Notes: a model not told the origin generated them from the letters alone. A stretch of 64,000 nucleotides of DNA from Dinghuibacter silviterrae (GCF_004366355.1 NZ_SODV01000001.1:620001-684000), one strand, 5' to 3'; positions 44,850 to 53,207 are shown, counted from the first letter of the stretch. Translations and numbers: made by a program.

Positions 44850-44922
44850 AACAAACAGTTTAGAAGCGCGAAGTTACAAAAAAAATGGCAGCGCCGGGGC
44901 GCCGCCACTTGGGGCCTGATCG

Positions 44923-45522
44923 TCAGGCCAGTATGGTAATCAATCCCTTAACGACCGCCCCCAGGCGCACCGCCTCGAACACCTTCGATTCGGAGGCGCC
45001 GTGCTGGAGCACCGATTGTTCGTGGGAGGTTACACAAAGCTCACACCCGTTCACCGACGACACCACCAGGCTCAGGAGCTCGAAAAACTCCTTGCCCAAC
45101 ACGGGGTTCGCCATGATCGTCATCTTGATCCCAGCCGGCTGGGCGGTATAGACGTCCTTTTTTACAAAGTGCCGGAACCGGTAGAAAATGTTATTGGTGT
45201 TCATCAGCGAGGTGCAGGCGGCGACTTCCGCCAGCTCGGCCTCCGTGGCGCCCACCTGCCGGGCCAGCCCCGTCAGGGACTCCTTCAGCAGGTCAAAACG
45301 CTCGTTCAGGGCCACCGCAAGGGCCAGCAACAACGCCTCTTTTTTCGACAGGTGCTGGTTGTTGTTCAGGACATTGCTGACATTGATCTTCAGGTCCTTG
45401 ATGTAGCGGCTTTCCACCTGCAGCAGGGACTGAACCGCAGCCGAAGGAGTGTAGTCCTCCAACTGCAGTTCACCCAGCAGGTTCAGGAATGTTTCATTTT
45501 GAATAGCAACGGCCTGGCTCAT
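44923..45522 (-). CDS. ahpD: Alkylhydroperoxidase AhpD-like (carboxymuconolactone decarboxylase family)
   Basis: 199 residues, all helical. The redox motif CELCVTSHEQSVLQHGAS has the CxxC-and-His layout of AhpD, which in mycobacteria reduces AhpC with lipoamide-linked electrons. The family's preceding helix LSLVVSSVNGC is seen. It lies ten bases after ahpC on the same strand, the usual ahpC-ahpD operon order. Confidence 0.91.
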   Translation of the reverse strand: MSQAVAIQNETFLNLLGELQLEDYTPSAAVQSLLQVESRYIKDLKINVSNVLNNNQHLSKKEALLLALAVALNERFDLLKESLTGLARQVGATEAELAEVAACTSLMNTNNIFYRFRHFVKKDVYTAQPAGIKMTIMANPVLGKEFFELLSLVVSSVNGCELCVTSHEQSVLQHGASESKVFEAVRLGAVVKGLITILA

Positions 45523-45532
45523 GAGGGTAGCA

Positions 45533-46102
45533 TTAGTTAAGGGCTAATTGAGTGGTCAGTGTTTCTTCGCCTTTGGACCAGTTACAGGGACAAAGCTCGT
45601 CCGTCTGCAATGCGTCCAGCACGCGGATCACTTCCTGTACATTTCGGCCCACGCTCAGGTCATACACGCTGACCCAGCGGACGATCCCCTGAGGATCAAC
45701 GATAAACGTGGCACGATAGGCTACTTTCTCTTCGGCTTCCAGGATACCCAGCTCTTCCGCCAGGGATTTCGACGTATCCGCCAGCATGGGGAACTTCAGA
45801 TCCTTCAGGTCGCTGTGGTCCCTTCTCCACGCCGCGTGTACGAACTCGGAGTCGGTGGAGGCACCGATCAGGACGGCGTCACGGTCGGAAAACTCCGAAT
45901 GCTTTTTGTTGAATTCGGCGATTTCGGTGGGGCAAACGAAAGTAAAATCCTTCGGCCACCAGAAGTACACCGTCCACTTGCCCTTGGAAGAGGCATATTC
46001 GTGGGTGAGGTCGATAAACTCTTTACCCTTTTCGATCGAAACGACGGCCTTTTTCTTAAATGCAGGAAACACGCTTCCCACGGACAAAACACGGTTGCTC
46101 AT
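45533..46102 (-). CDS. ahpC: Peroxiredoxin AhpC
   Basis: 189 residues. Two-Cys peroxiredoxin that reduces hydroperoxides. The peroxidatic Cys is in WPKDFTFVCPTEIAEFN. The C-terminal LQTDELCPCNWSKGEETL has the double-Cys arrangement of mycobacterial AhpC, which works with AhpD rather than AhpF. This fits the ahpD gene just downstream. An OxyR-like tetrad (46181-46226) overlaps its likely -33 region. Confidence 0.94.
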   Translation of the reverse strand: MSNRVLSVGSVFPAFKKKAVVSIEKGKEFIDLTHEYASSKGKWTVYFWWPKDFTFVCPTEIAEFNKKHSEFSDRDAVLIGASTDSEFVHAAWRRDHSDLKDLKFPMLADTSKSLAEELGILEAEEKVAYRATFIVDPQGIVRWVSVYDLSVGRNVQEVIRVLDALQTDELCPCNWSKGEETLTTQLALN

Positions 46103-46180
46103 AATATAGTATTTAAAGGATTTCCAAGCTAACGGGCAAGACCAATCGTTTTTGATGGTGCAAATATCAGGGATTTCGAT

Positions 46181-46226
46181 ATAGATGGTGATAGTAATTG
46201 TAGATGTCTTGATAGATTTAATCTAT
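46181..46226 (-). promoter_or_regulatory. OxyR-like operator upstream of ahpC
   Basis: Half-sites ATAG at 46181-46184, ATAG at 46191-46194, GTAG at 46200-46203 and ATAG at 46212-46215 with CTAT at 46223-46226 are spaced about one helical turn apart. The innermost 46212-46226 is a perfect palindrome ATAGATT-T-AATCTAT, matching the ATAG-N7-CTAT OxyR core. A GATATTTG sequence (46161-46168, minus strand) may be the -7 box, placing the operator over the -33 region. Confidence 0.5.
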
Positions 46227-46350
46227 AAATGTTTTTTGTGGGACGCCCTCCCCTTTCTCATCGCATTCCGGGTCCGTGGAACCCGTCTTTTTTAGCCCCG
46301 GATCACGCCCAACTGTTATACCTTATGACCGGCGCGCCGATCATTGCAGG

Positions 46351-46956
46351 ATGGGTAACCTGATCCGGATCGACGAAGCGGCGCTCCACGACCAGCAACA
46401 TTGGTCGCTCGGAGCGACGGATGAATGTTACTACCTCATGGAATATACCGCGCGGGGTCAGGGAAACGGCCTGATCCACAACCTTAAAATGCCCGTAGAC
46501 AGTCGGAGCCCATGGGAACTATGCTGGAAAGAGGCCGCCATCGAGGAGGCCGCGTGTTTGTTGCGCCCGGCACTTTGCGCGCTCATAGACTTCGGCAATA
46601 CGACGATCGTTCCCGTCCCGCCTTCCAAGGTCCGCACTAGTCCGCTGTATGATGATCGTATCCTTAGGATATTAAAAAAAGCCTGCCCCCTGGAAGCCGA
46701 CATACGGGAAATCATCATTGCGAGGAGCGACATGCCTGCATCTCACGAAAACGCCGTCAGGCCTTCCGCGATCCATATCCGGAACAACTATACATTGGAT
46801 CCTGCCGTGTCATCGGCACTACAGGAGACGGTCGTGATCTTCGACGACATCCTCACGGCCGGCAATCACTTCAGCGCGTGTAAAAGATTTTTGAGGGAAC
46901 ACTGCGGCCCGCGACGATATGTAGGCGTTTTCCTCGCCCGCCGGGTCTTCCTATAA
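46351..46956 (+). CDS. Orphan phosphoribosyltransferase-fold protein (ComF-like)
   Basis: 201 residues from the ATG at 46351; a GTG at 46276 would add 25 residues of unlikely composition. The phosphoribosyltransferase signature VVIFDDILTAGNHFSACKRFL carries the DD acidic pair and glycine loop, and TTIVPVPPSK precedes it. The N-terminal part (MGNLIRIDEAALHDQQHWSL) has no recognised domain and no zinc cysteines, unlike ComF. The role is unknown; it could be a salvage enzyme or a DNA-linked protein. It converges on pcrA with a six-base overlap. Confidence 0.78.
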   Translation: MGNLIRIDEAALHDQQHWSLGATDECYYLMEYTARGQGNGLIHNLKMPVDSRSPWELCWKEAAIEEAACLLRPALCALIDFGNTTIVPVPPSKVRTSPLYDDRILRILKKACPLEADIREIIIARSDMPASHENAVRPSAIHIRNNYTLDPAVSSALQETVVIFDDILTAGNHFSACKRFLREHCGPRRYVGVFLARRVFL

Positions 46957-49263
46957 TATCCTCAGCTTCGCATAATTCAACATAATCTTCTTCTCCCCAT
47001 TCAGATCAAACTTGATCGTGGCTATGGGGTTGTGCCCCGACCCCTCCATCTTCGTCACCTCCCCAAACCCGAACTTCTGGTGTTCCACCCGCTGCCCGGG
47101 CGCCAGCCCCGACAGGTCGCTGGGTACAAAGTCCTTGCTGGGGGTATGGTCCACCTGGGCCGGTTTGGGTGCGGGGCCCAGGTAAGAGGGCCGCTGGTCC
47201 GGTTTTCGGGCGGGCGGGGGTCCGAAAGACGGCTTGCCGTGCATGCGATCGAACGCGCTGGTACCGCCAAAACCGCCCGGGGCACGGCCGCCGGCGTGGC
47301 TTTTGTCGAGGTGTAATTCCGGGATCTCGTCGAGGAAACGGCTGGGATCGTTTTGCACCAGTTGTCCGAAGCGGTAGCGGTTATTGGCGTAGGTCAGCCA
47401 AAGCCGTTGCTTGGCCCTGGTGACCGCGACATAGAACAGGCGTCTTTCTTCTTCCAGGTCTTCCCGGCTGTTGATGCTCATCCCGCTGGGGAACAAGCCT
47501 TCTTCGATACCCGCCACAAATACCACCGGGAACTCCAGGCCCTTGGCTGCGTGGATGGTCATCAGCTTCACGACGTCGGCGTCCTCCTCATCCTTGTCCG
47601 CATCGGTGAGCAGGGTGATCTGCTGCAGGTAGGCCCCCAGGCTTTTGTCGCCCACCTCTCCGTCTTCTTCGTTCAGGGGGGTTTCGATCCATTCCTTTAT
47701 GGAGTTCAGGAGTTCCTGTACGTTTTCATACCGCGCCAGGCCTTCCGTCGTCTTGTCGTTAAAAAGCTCCTTGACGATACCCGTGTGTTTGCCCACCAAG
47801 ACCGCTACGTCGTAGGCGTTCTTTTTGTCCAGCTCGCTGGCGAACATCTTGATCATGGTCACGAACTGGTCGATAGATTCCAGGGTTCCGCTCTTAAAGC
47901 CAAACATGGCCGCGTTTCCTAAGACGTCCCACATCGACAACCCCCCGTCGTTGGCGGCCAGCACGGCTTTTTCCACCGACGTTTTACCGATCCCGCGGAT
48001 GGGGTAGTTGATGATGCGTTTGAGCGATTCCTCTTCCTTCGGGTTGACGATCACCCGGAGATAGGCGATAAAGTCCTTGACTTCCTTCCGCTGGTAGAAG
48101 CTGATGCCTCCATAGATGCGGTAGGCGATGTTCATCCGCCTCAGGCTCTCTTCAAAACTCCGGCTTTGGGCGTTCGTCCGGTAAAGGATCGCGAAATCCC
48201 GGTTGTTGTAATGGTTCCGGAGCTTTTGTTCCTGGATGGTGTCGGCCACGTATTTCCCTTCGTCGTTGTCGGTCATGGTCCGCACCAGGCGGATCTTTTC
48301 CCCGGGGTGGTTGTCGGTCCAAAGCGCCTTGGGGATCTGGCCCTTGTTGTTTTTGATCACCTCGTTGGCCACCGCGATGATGCTTTGGGTACTGCGGTAG
48401 TTTTGTTCCAGCTTGACCACCTTGACGTCGTCATAGTCCTTTTGGAACTGGAGGATGTTTTCGATGGTCGCGCCCCGGAAGGAATAAATGCTCTGGGCGT
48501 CGTCCCCCACCACGCAGATGTTTTCGTGCACCGCCGCCAGCAGCTTGACGATCTGGTACTGGGCCGCGTTGGTATCCTGGTACTCATCGATCAGGATGTA
48601 CTGGAATTTGTGCTGGTATTTGTGCAGTACCTCCGGAAAAGTACTGAGCAGGATGTACATGTTGAACAACAGGTCGTCGAAGTCCATGGCGCCGTTCTTG
48701 CGGCAACGGGCCCAATACGCCTGGTAAATCTTTCCGATCGCCGGGCGCCCGGACTGCATGTCTTCCTGCTGAAGATGATAATCGTTCGCGTATTCATCTG
48801 GCCCTACCAATGCGTTCTTCGCCGAGGAAATCCGGTTGAGGACCAGGTTGGGTTTGTAATGCTTGTCGTCCAGGTTCAGTTCCTGGACAACCGTCTTGAC
48901 CACACTCCGCGCGTCGTCCGTGTCGTAAATCGTAAAGCTGCGGGGGTATCCCAGGCGGTCGGCTTCCGCCCTTAGGATGCGCGCGAAAACCGAGTGAAAA
49001 GTGCCTATATATAAATTACGCGCCTCCGTATTTCCCAGCGTCCTTTCGATCCGCTCCTTCATTTCTGCCGCAGCCTTGTTGGTAAAAGTCAGCGCCAGGA
49101 TGCGGAAGGCATCTATATGGTGCGCCGCCATCAAATGGGCGATCCTGGTCGTCAGCACCTTCGTCTTCCCACTCCCGGCGCCCGCCACGATCATGATGGG
49201 ACCGTCCTTGTGCAATACTGCTTCCCGTTGTTGCTCGTTCAATCCTTCCAGGTAATGCTGCAT
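46951..49263 (-). CDS. pcrA: ATP-dependent DNA helicase, UvrD/PcrA type
   Basis: 770 residues. Superfamily 1 3'-to-5' helicase for nucleotide excision repair and removal of RecA. LNEQQREAVLHKDGP (Q motif), AGAGSGKTKVLTTRI (motif I), LIDEYQDTN (motif II), GDDAQSIYSFRGA (motif III), QNYRSTQSI (motif IV), LMTIHAAKGLEFPVVFVAG (motif V) and VAVTRAKQRL (motif VI) are all seen. The C-terminal PGQRVEHQKFGFGEV tail is typical of PcrA/UvrD. ATG at 49261-49263 chosen: a TATTTTTG box lies four bases before it, within the longer reading. Confidence 0.96.
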   Translation of the reverse strand: MQHYLEGLNEQQREAVLHKDGPIMIVAGAGSGKTKVLTTRIAHLMAAHHIDAFRILALTFTNKAAAEMKERIERTLGNTEARNLYIGTFHSVFARILRAEADRLGYPRSFTIYDTDDARSVVKTVVQELNLDDKHYKPNLVLNRISSAKNALVGPDEYANDYHLQQEDMQSGRPAIGKIYQAYWARCRKNGAMDFDDLLFNMYILLSTFPEVLHKYQHKFQYILIDEYQDTNAAQYQIVKLLAAVHENICVVGDDAQSIYSFRGATIENILQFQKDYDDVKVVKLEQNYRSTQSIIAVANEVIKNNKGQIPKALWTDNHPGEKIRLVRTMTDNDEGKYVADTIQEQKLRNHYNNRDFAILYRTNAQSRSFEESLRRMNIAYRIYGGISFYQRKEVKDFIAYLRVIVNPKEEESLKRIINYPIRGIGKTSVEKAVLAANDGGLSMWDVLGNAAMFGFKSGTLESIDQFVTMIKMFASELDKKNAYDVAVLVGKHTGIVKELFNDKTTEGLARYENVQELLNSIKEWIETPLNEEDGEVGDKSLGAYLQQITLLTDADKDEEDADVVKLMTIHAAKGLEFPVVFVAGIEEGLFPSGMSINSREDLEEERRLFYVAVTRAKQRLWLTYANNRYRFGQLVQNDPSRFLDEIPELHLDKSHAGGRAPGGFGGTSAFDRMHGKPSFGPPPARKPDQRPSYLGPAPKPAQVDHTPSKDFVPSDLSGLAPGQRVEHQKFGFGEVTKMEGSGHNPIATIKFDLNGEKKIMLNYAKLRIL

Positions 49264-49267
49264 GGCG

Positions 49268-49275
49268 CAAAAATA
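49268..49275 (-). promoter_or_regulatory. -7 promoter box of pcrA, 4 bases before ATG
   Basis: Minus strand TATTTTTG-CGCC-ATG, exact TAnnTTTG match, same spacing as rlmD, suhB and the omega-amidase gene. Confidence 0.58.
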
Positions 49276-49286
49276 CCGATCCTCGG

Positions 49287-49934
49287 TCAATATAGTTGGT
49301 TGCGGAGAATTCTTTTGACCATCGAGAGCGTGGAGCGGCTCACCTGGCCCCGGTATTTGTCCAGGATATGTTGTTCGGTCAGCCCGGCGCTCAGGTCCTT
49401 GACCACGGGGAGCAGACTGCCGAGGAATTCCGAATTGGGCGTCCGGTATCGAAGCAGCCTGCGGACGGTGTCGATGACGGACTTACTCACCGTGCCTTCA
49501 TACAGCTCGAAAATCTCCTCCGTGCCCAGACCCAGCCGGACGTCTTCGGCCACCCGTGAATAGTCCGACAGATACTTTTCGTGTGCTTCGATGACCTGGA
49601 GCAGGGGTTCGTCGGAAAAGCGGATGACGGTCGCTTGTTTTCGTGTGACGCGCTCAAACCGGGCCAGCGAATAGTTCATGGCGATGTTATCGCAGATCTG
49701 GAGGTCCCCGGCGTTTAGCTCGAACCACTCCCCCTTGACGCGTTTGTGCTGAAAGACAATATGAAGGCTTCCCTCCAGGCTGCCGATGTTTACGTCCTCG
49801 TACTGGCGGATCACCCGGAAAAGGATCGGCAGGTGCGTATGGTAAACGGCCAGCCGCTTTTGAAGGTCGGTGGTCTTGCCGATCTTATAAAGATTCCTGC
49901 CCGTTTTAAGAATGTATACGCATCCTTCGCTCAT
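49287..49934 (-). CDS. GIY-YIG nuclease-fold protein with two C-terminal helix-turn-helix-like repeats
   Basis: 215 residues. The N-terminal domain (about 4-75) fits the GIY-YIG T5orf172/Mug113 type: CVYILKTGRNLYKIGKT supplies the two strands, KRLAVYH the Arg helix and KGEWFEL the metal-binding Glu. The C-terminal region has two related blocks, about 129-161 and 178-211 (core LYEGTVSKSVIDTVRRLL and KYRGQVSRSTLSMVKRIL), which look like helix-turn-helix repeats. It likely cuts or binds DNA; the target is unknown. It ends 23 bases before the pcrA start. Confidence 0.83.
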   Translation of the reverse strand: MSEGCVYILKTGRNLYKIGKTTDLQKRLAVYHTHLPILFRVIRQYEDVNIGSLEGSLHIVFQHKRVKGEWFELNAGDLQICDNIAMNYSLARFERVTRKQATVIRFSDEPLLQVIEAHEKYLSDYSRVAEDVRLGLGTEEIFELYEGTVSKSVIDTVRRLLRYRTPNSEFLGSLLPVVKDLSAGLTEQHILDKYRGQVSRSTLSMVKRILRNQLY

Positions 49935-49974
49935 CCGTACAAAATAACGATTTCTGTCCGATATTTAGCCTGCC

Positions 49975-50346
49975 ATGAATCTACTCGGAAACCTTATATG
50001 GATCCTCTGCGGAGGCTTTTTCGCTTCCCTGGGCTACCTCTTCGGCGGCTTTTTGCTGTGTTGCACCATCATCGGCATCCCTTTTGGGGTACAATGCTTT
50101 AAGCTCGCCTACATCGTCCTCTGGCCCTTTGGCAAACAAGTCGTTAGCAGGCCATCCGCGACCGGCTGCCTATCCCCGCTTTTCAACCTCGTCTGGCTGC
50201 TGTGTGGGGGTCTGTATACCGCGCTGATGCACCTCGTCTTTGGTTGCCTCCTGGCCATCACGATTATAGGCCTTCCCTTCGCAGCCCAGCACTTCAAACT
50301 GATCCCGCTGGCCCTAATGCCGTTTGGAAAGGATGTGGTCGGGTAA
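49975..50346 (+). CDS. yccF: YccF-domain inner membrane protein
   Basis: 123 residues made of two tandem YccF repeats: NLIWILCGGFFASLGYLFGG with CTIIGIPFGVQCFKLAYIVLWPFGK, and NLVWLLCGGLYTALMHLVFG with ITIIGLPFAAQHFKLIPLALMPFGK. Each repeat has about two membrane helices. Function unknown. It stands 40 bases from the divergent GIY-YIG gene. Confidence 0.92.
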   Translation: MNLLGNLIWILCGGFFASLGYLFGGFLLCCTIIGIPFGVQCFKLAYIVLWPFGKQVVSRPSATGCLSPLFNLVWLLCGGLYTALMHLVFGCLLAITIIGLPFAAQHFKLIPLALMPFGKDVVG

Positions 50347-50405
50347 AATGCGGATAACCTGTCCCCCTCCAAACACGGATTTTAAAAGAAAAAAGCGACC
50401 TTTTC

Positions 50406-50437
50406 TTGCGGAACTAAAAATATTAGTTTTACATTTG
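50406..50437 (+). promoter_or_regulatory. recA promoter
   Basis: TTG at 50406-50408, 21 bases, then TACATTTG at 50430-50437; ATG follows 43 bases later. Exact -7 match with accepted spacing. Confidence 0.68.
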
Positions 50438-50450
50438 CTAAATAAATTAG
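50412..50450 (+). promoter_or_regulatory. Twin inverted repeats over the recA promoter, candidate operator
   Basis: AACTAA-(5)-TTAGTT at 50412-50428 lies between the -33 and -7 boxes, and CTAA-(5)-TTAG at 50438-50450 directly follows the -7 box. Both have the same five-base spacing and share the CTAA/TTAG core. This placement suits repression, such as by an SOS-type regulator, but no known regulator is assigned. Confidence 0.45.
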
Positions 50451-50480
50451 TTTGTATTTACCCCCAAAAACTTATTAACC

Positions 50481-51563
50481 ATGGCAGCGCATTCCGATAA
50501 GTCCGATAAGACGAACGGTCAAGACAAATCGACCAATAATATGAGTGAAAAGCTCAAGGCCTTAAAGCTGACGATTGACAAGATCGACAAGGATTTTGGA
50601 AAAGGCAGCGTCATGATGATGAACGAACGTGCCGACAAGACCCTGGAGGTCGTTTCGACCGGTTCCCTTGGGCTGGACGTGGCCTTGGGCGTGGGGGGCT
50701 TCCCCCGGGGTCGTATTGTGGAGATCTATGGTCCCGAATCTTCCGGTAAGACCACCATCGCCATCCATGCGATCGCCGAGGCACAAAAGAAAGGGGGTAT
50801 CTGCGCCATCATCGACGCGGAACATGCGTTTGACAGCTCCTATGCCAAAAGGCTGGGCGTCGACATCGACAACCTGCTGATCTCCCAACCCGACTATGGT
50901 GAGCAGGCCCTGGAAATCGCCGACCGGCTGATCCTCTCGGGGGCCGTGGACGTCGTCGTCATCGACTCCGTGGCAGCCCTGGTGCCCAAAGGGGAACTGG
51001 AAGGCGAAATGGGGGATAGCAAGATGGGGCTCCAGGCCCGGCTCATGTCCCAGGCGCTGCGCAAACTCACAGCCACCATCAACAAGACCAACACTATTTG
51101 TATTTTCATCAACCAGCTCCGTGAAAAAATCGGGGTCATGTTCGGAAACCCCGAAACGACCACCGGTGGGAACGCCCTTAAGTTCTATGCATCGGTCCGC
51201 CTGGACATCCGCCGCTCCGCCCAAATCAAGGACGGGGACGAGGCCGTGGGTAACCGCGTCAAGGTAAAGGTCGTCAAGAACAAGGTCGCGCCGCCCTTCC
51301 GCAGCGCGGAGTTCGACATCATTTTCGGAGAGGGCATTTCCAAAGTCGGCGAGATCGTCGACATGGGCGTGGAACTCGGCGTCATACAAAAAAGCGGCAG
51401 CTGGTTCAGCTACGACACCAACAAACTCGGCCAGGGCCGCGACGCCGTCAAACAACTCCTCACGGACAACCCGGAACTTGCCGCTGAACTGGAAACCAAG
51501 ATCCGCGCCAAGCTCACCGAAGGGCAACAACCGCCCGCGGTCCCTGCGCCCGCTCTGAATTAA
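50481..51563 (+). CDS. recA: RecA recombinase
   Basis: 360 residues. Forms filaments on single-stranded DNA and drives strand exchange and the SOS response. Walker [28 protein letters not shown] (Walker B) and the loop region [38 protein letters not shown] are unmistakable. An N-terminal Lys/Asp/Ser-rich extension of about 20 residues precedes the conserved [21 protein letters not shown] ([16 protein letters not shown]). Followed by a strong terminator at 51597-51624. Confidence 0.98.
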   Translation: MAAHSDKSDKTNGQDKSTNNMSEKLKALKLTIDKIDKDFGKGSVMMMNERADKTLEVVSTGSLGLDVALGVGGFPRGRIVEIYGPESSGKTTIAIHAIAEAQKKGGICAIIDAEHAFDSSYAKRLGVDIDNLLISQPDYGEQALEIADRLILSGAVDVVVIDSVAALVPKGELEGEMGDSKMGLQARLMSQALRKLTATINKTNTICIFINQLREKIGVMFGNPETTTGGNALKFYASVRLDIRRSAQIKDGDEAVGNRVKVKVVKNKVAPPFRSAEFDIIFGEGISKVGEIVDMGVELGVIQKSGSWFSYDTNKLGQGRDAVKQLLTDNPELAAELETKIRAKLTEGQQPPAVPAPALN

Positions 51564-51596
51564 GAAGCTGTTTTTGGATTAGTAAGTAATGAACCG

Positions 51597-51624
51597 GCCC
51601 GCCTTTCCAGGCGGGCTTCGTTTT
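51597..51624 (+). terminator. Intrinsic terminator of recA
   Basis: Perfect eight-base stem GCCCGCCT-TTCC-AGGCGGGC (51597-51616) followed by TTCGTTTT. Confidence 0.85.
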
Positions 51625-51652
51625 GCCAAAACCTTGAAACCCACTACCTTCG
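51622..51652 (+). promoter_or_regulatory. Promoter of the Fic gene
   Basis: TTTG at 51622-51625, 19 bases, then TACCTTCG at 51645-51652; ATG 18 bases later. The TTCG variant here has a matching -33 element, supporting its use as a promoter box. Confidence 0.55.
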
Positions 51653-51670
51653 CCGTAAGATTGCGGCAAA

Positions 51671-52717
51671 ATGGCCATATATATCTACCAAAGACGCGAC
51701 TGGCCTCTGTTTACCTGGAACCAAACAAGTTTATCAAGGCTCTCTGCAAAAGTGCGTCACAATCAAGGTCGTCTTCTCGGGAGGATGGAGCAGCTCAACC
51801 CCACCCTTCAAATGGAAGCGACGCTTCGGATGCTCACCCTGGACATCGTGCGCTCTGCCGAAATCGAAGGAGAGTTCGTGGATGCGGCTGAAGTCCGTAC
51901 CGCCCTCGCACAACGCCTCGGTCACCAACACGGCACCGTTGCAAAAAACCTGGAAGGACGGATCGGGTTGCTCCTCGATGCGACCCAACGCTATGCCGCC
52001 CCCATGACGGAACAGCGCATGTTTGGCTGGCATGCGTCCCTTTTCCCACACCGAAAAGCCGGCTGGAGGATAAACCCGGTCACTTCCCCACACCAGGTCG
52101 TACGTTACCAGGCGCCCCACTCCTACGTTGTCCCCGGTGAAATGGCCGCCTTTTTGGAATGGTTCAACACGACGGGAAACCTGGATCCCTTTATGGCTGC
52201 CGCTGTAGCCCACCTCTGGTTCCTGACCATCCAGCCCTTCGAAGACGGCAACGGCCGGATCGCCCGAACCATCAGTGCCCTGCAGCTCGCGAGGGCAGAC
52301 GACACCCCCTATCGTTATTACAGCCTGTCCGCCCAGCTTTGCAAAGAACGCGCCGCCTATTACGACATCCTCGAAAAGACGCAAGGCGGCTCCCTGGACA
52401 TCACCGCCTGGCTGGAATGGTTCCTCCAGTGTCTTGACCGCGCCCTGCTCGACACCAATACCCAACTGTCCGGTCTTCTCGCCAAGTCCAGGTTCTGGGA
52501 AAAAAACACCGGCGCCTCCCTGAACGATCGCCAGCGGACCATGCTCAACCGTCTGCTCGACGGCATCGAGGTCAAGCTGACGTCCTCCGCCTGGGCAAGG
52601 CTGACCGCCTCGTCCCCTGACACCGCCATCCGGGACATCAACGACCTCCTCAAACAGGGAATCCTCGTCAAGGATCCCGCCGGCGGGCGCAGCACCAGCT
52701 ACCGGCTGTTGAACTAA
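51671..52717 (+). CDS. Fic-domain protein lacking the catalytic histidine
   Basis: 348 residues. The N-terminal DUF4172-like region (about 1-85) holds a likely inhibitory motif SAEIEG (class II, S/T-xxx-E-G). The Fic core has IQPFEDGNGRIAR where the norm is HPFxxGNGRxxR, so the catalytic His is Gln188; the phosphate-binding GNGR and Arg are kept. The C-terminal winged-helix-like part (about 275-348) ends GGRSTSYRLLN. Fic proteins usually transfer AMP or a related group to target proteins. With the His gone, adenylylation is unlikely, so another reaction or a regulatory role is inferred. Confidence 0.88.
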   Translation: MAIYIYQRRDWPLFTWNQTSLSRLSAKVRHNQGRLLGRMEQLNPTLQMEATLRMLTLDIVRSAEIEGEFVDAAEVRTALAQRLGHQHGTVAKNLEGRIGLLLDATQRYAAPMTEQRMFGWHASLFPHRKAGWRINPVTSPHQVVRYQAPHSYVVPGEMAAFLEWFNTTGNLDPFMAAAVAHLWFLTIQPFEDGNGRIARTISALQLARADDTPYRYYSLSAQLCKERAAYYDILEKTQGGSLDITAWLEWFLQCLDRALLDTNTQLSGLLAKSRFWEKNTGASLNDRQRTMLNRLLDGIEVKLTSSAWARLTASSPDTAIRDINDLLKQGILVKDPAGGRSTSYRLLN

Positions 52718-52754
52718 TCTTATTTCCCTATCTTTCCCCAAACAAATACTGTCC

Positions 52755-53207
52755 ATGAACCAAATCCGTGTCATCGGAAACCGCAAACGCATCGCCCTGG
52801 TGGCACACGACAACAAGAAAAAGGACCTGATCGACTGGGCCCTGTTCAACCAGGCCGCCCTCTCCCGGCACGAACTTTTTGCCACCGGCACCACCGGCAA
52901 GCTGCTCGAAGAGCGCCTGGACAGACCCATCCGTAAGCTGCTCTCCGGCCCCCTGGGCGGCGACCAACAGATCGGCGCCATGATCGCCGACGGCGAGATC
53001 GACCTCCTGATCTTTTTCTGGGACCCCATGGAAACCCAGGCCCACGACAGCGACGTAAAAGCACTGTTACGCATAGGCTGCGCCTGGAACATCCCCATGG
53101 CCACCGACCGCGCCACGGCCGACTTCATCATGACGTCCCCCCTGATGAACCAGGACTACGAGCTGATCATCCCCGACTATACAGCCTATTTACAACGGCG
53201 AATATGA
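52755..53207 (+). CDS. mgsA: Methylglyoxal synthase
   Basis: 150 residues. Turns dihydroxyacetone phosphate into methylglyoxal. The phosphate and catalytic segments IALVAHDNKKKDLIDW, ATGTTGKLL, GPLGGDQQIGAMIA, LIFFWDPMETQ and HDSDVKALLR are intact. A TATCTTTC near-match lies 18 bases upstream. It overlaps the acetyltransferase gene by four bases. Confidence 0.96.
   Translation: MNQIRVIGNRKRIALVAHDNKKKDLIDWALFNQAALSRHELFATGTTGKLLEERLDRPIRKLLSGPLGGDQQIGAMIADGEIDLLIFFWDPMETQAHDSDVKALLRIGCAWNIPMATDRATADFIMTSPLMNQDYELIIPDYTAYLQRRI

Noticed and set aside
46276-46350. Upstream GTG start for the phosphoribosyltransferase-like gene
   Set aside because: The extra 25 residues have no family support and run close to the ahpC regulatory region; kept only as an alternative.
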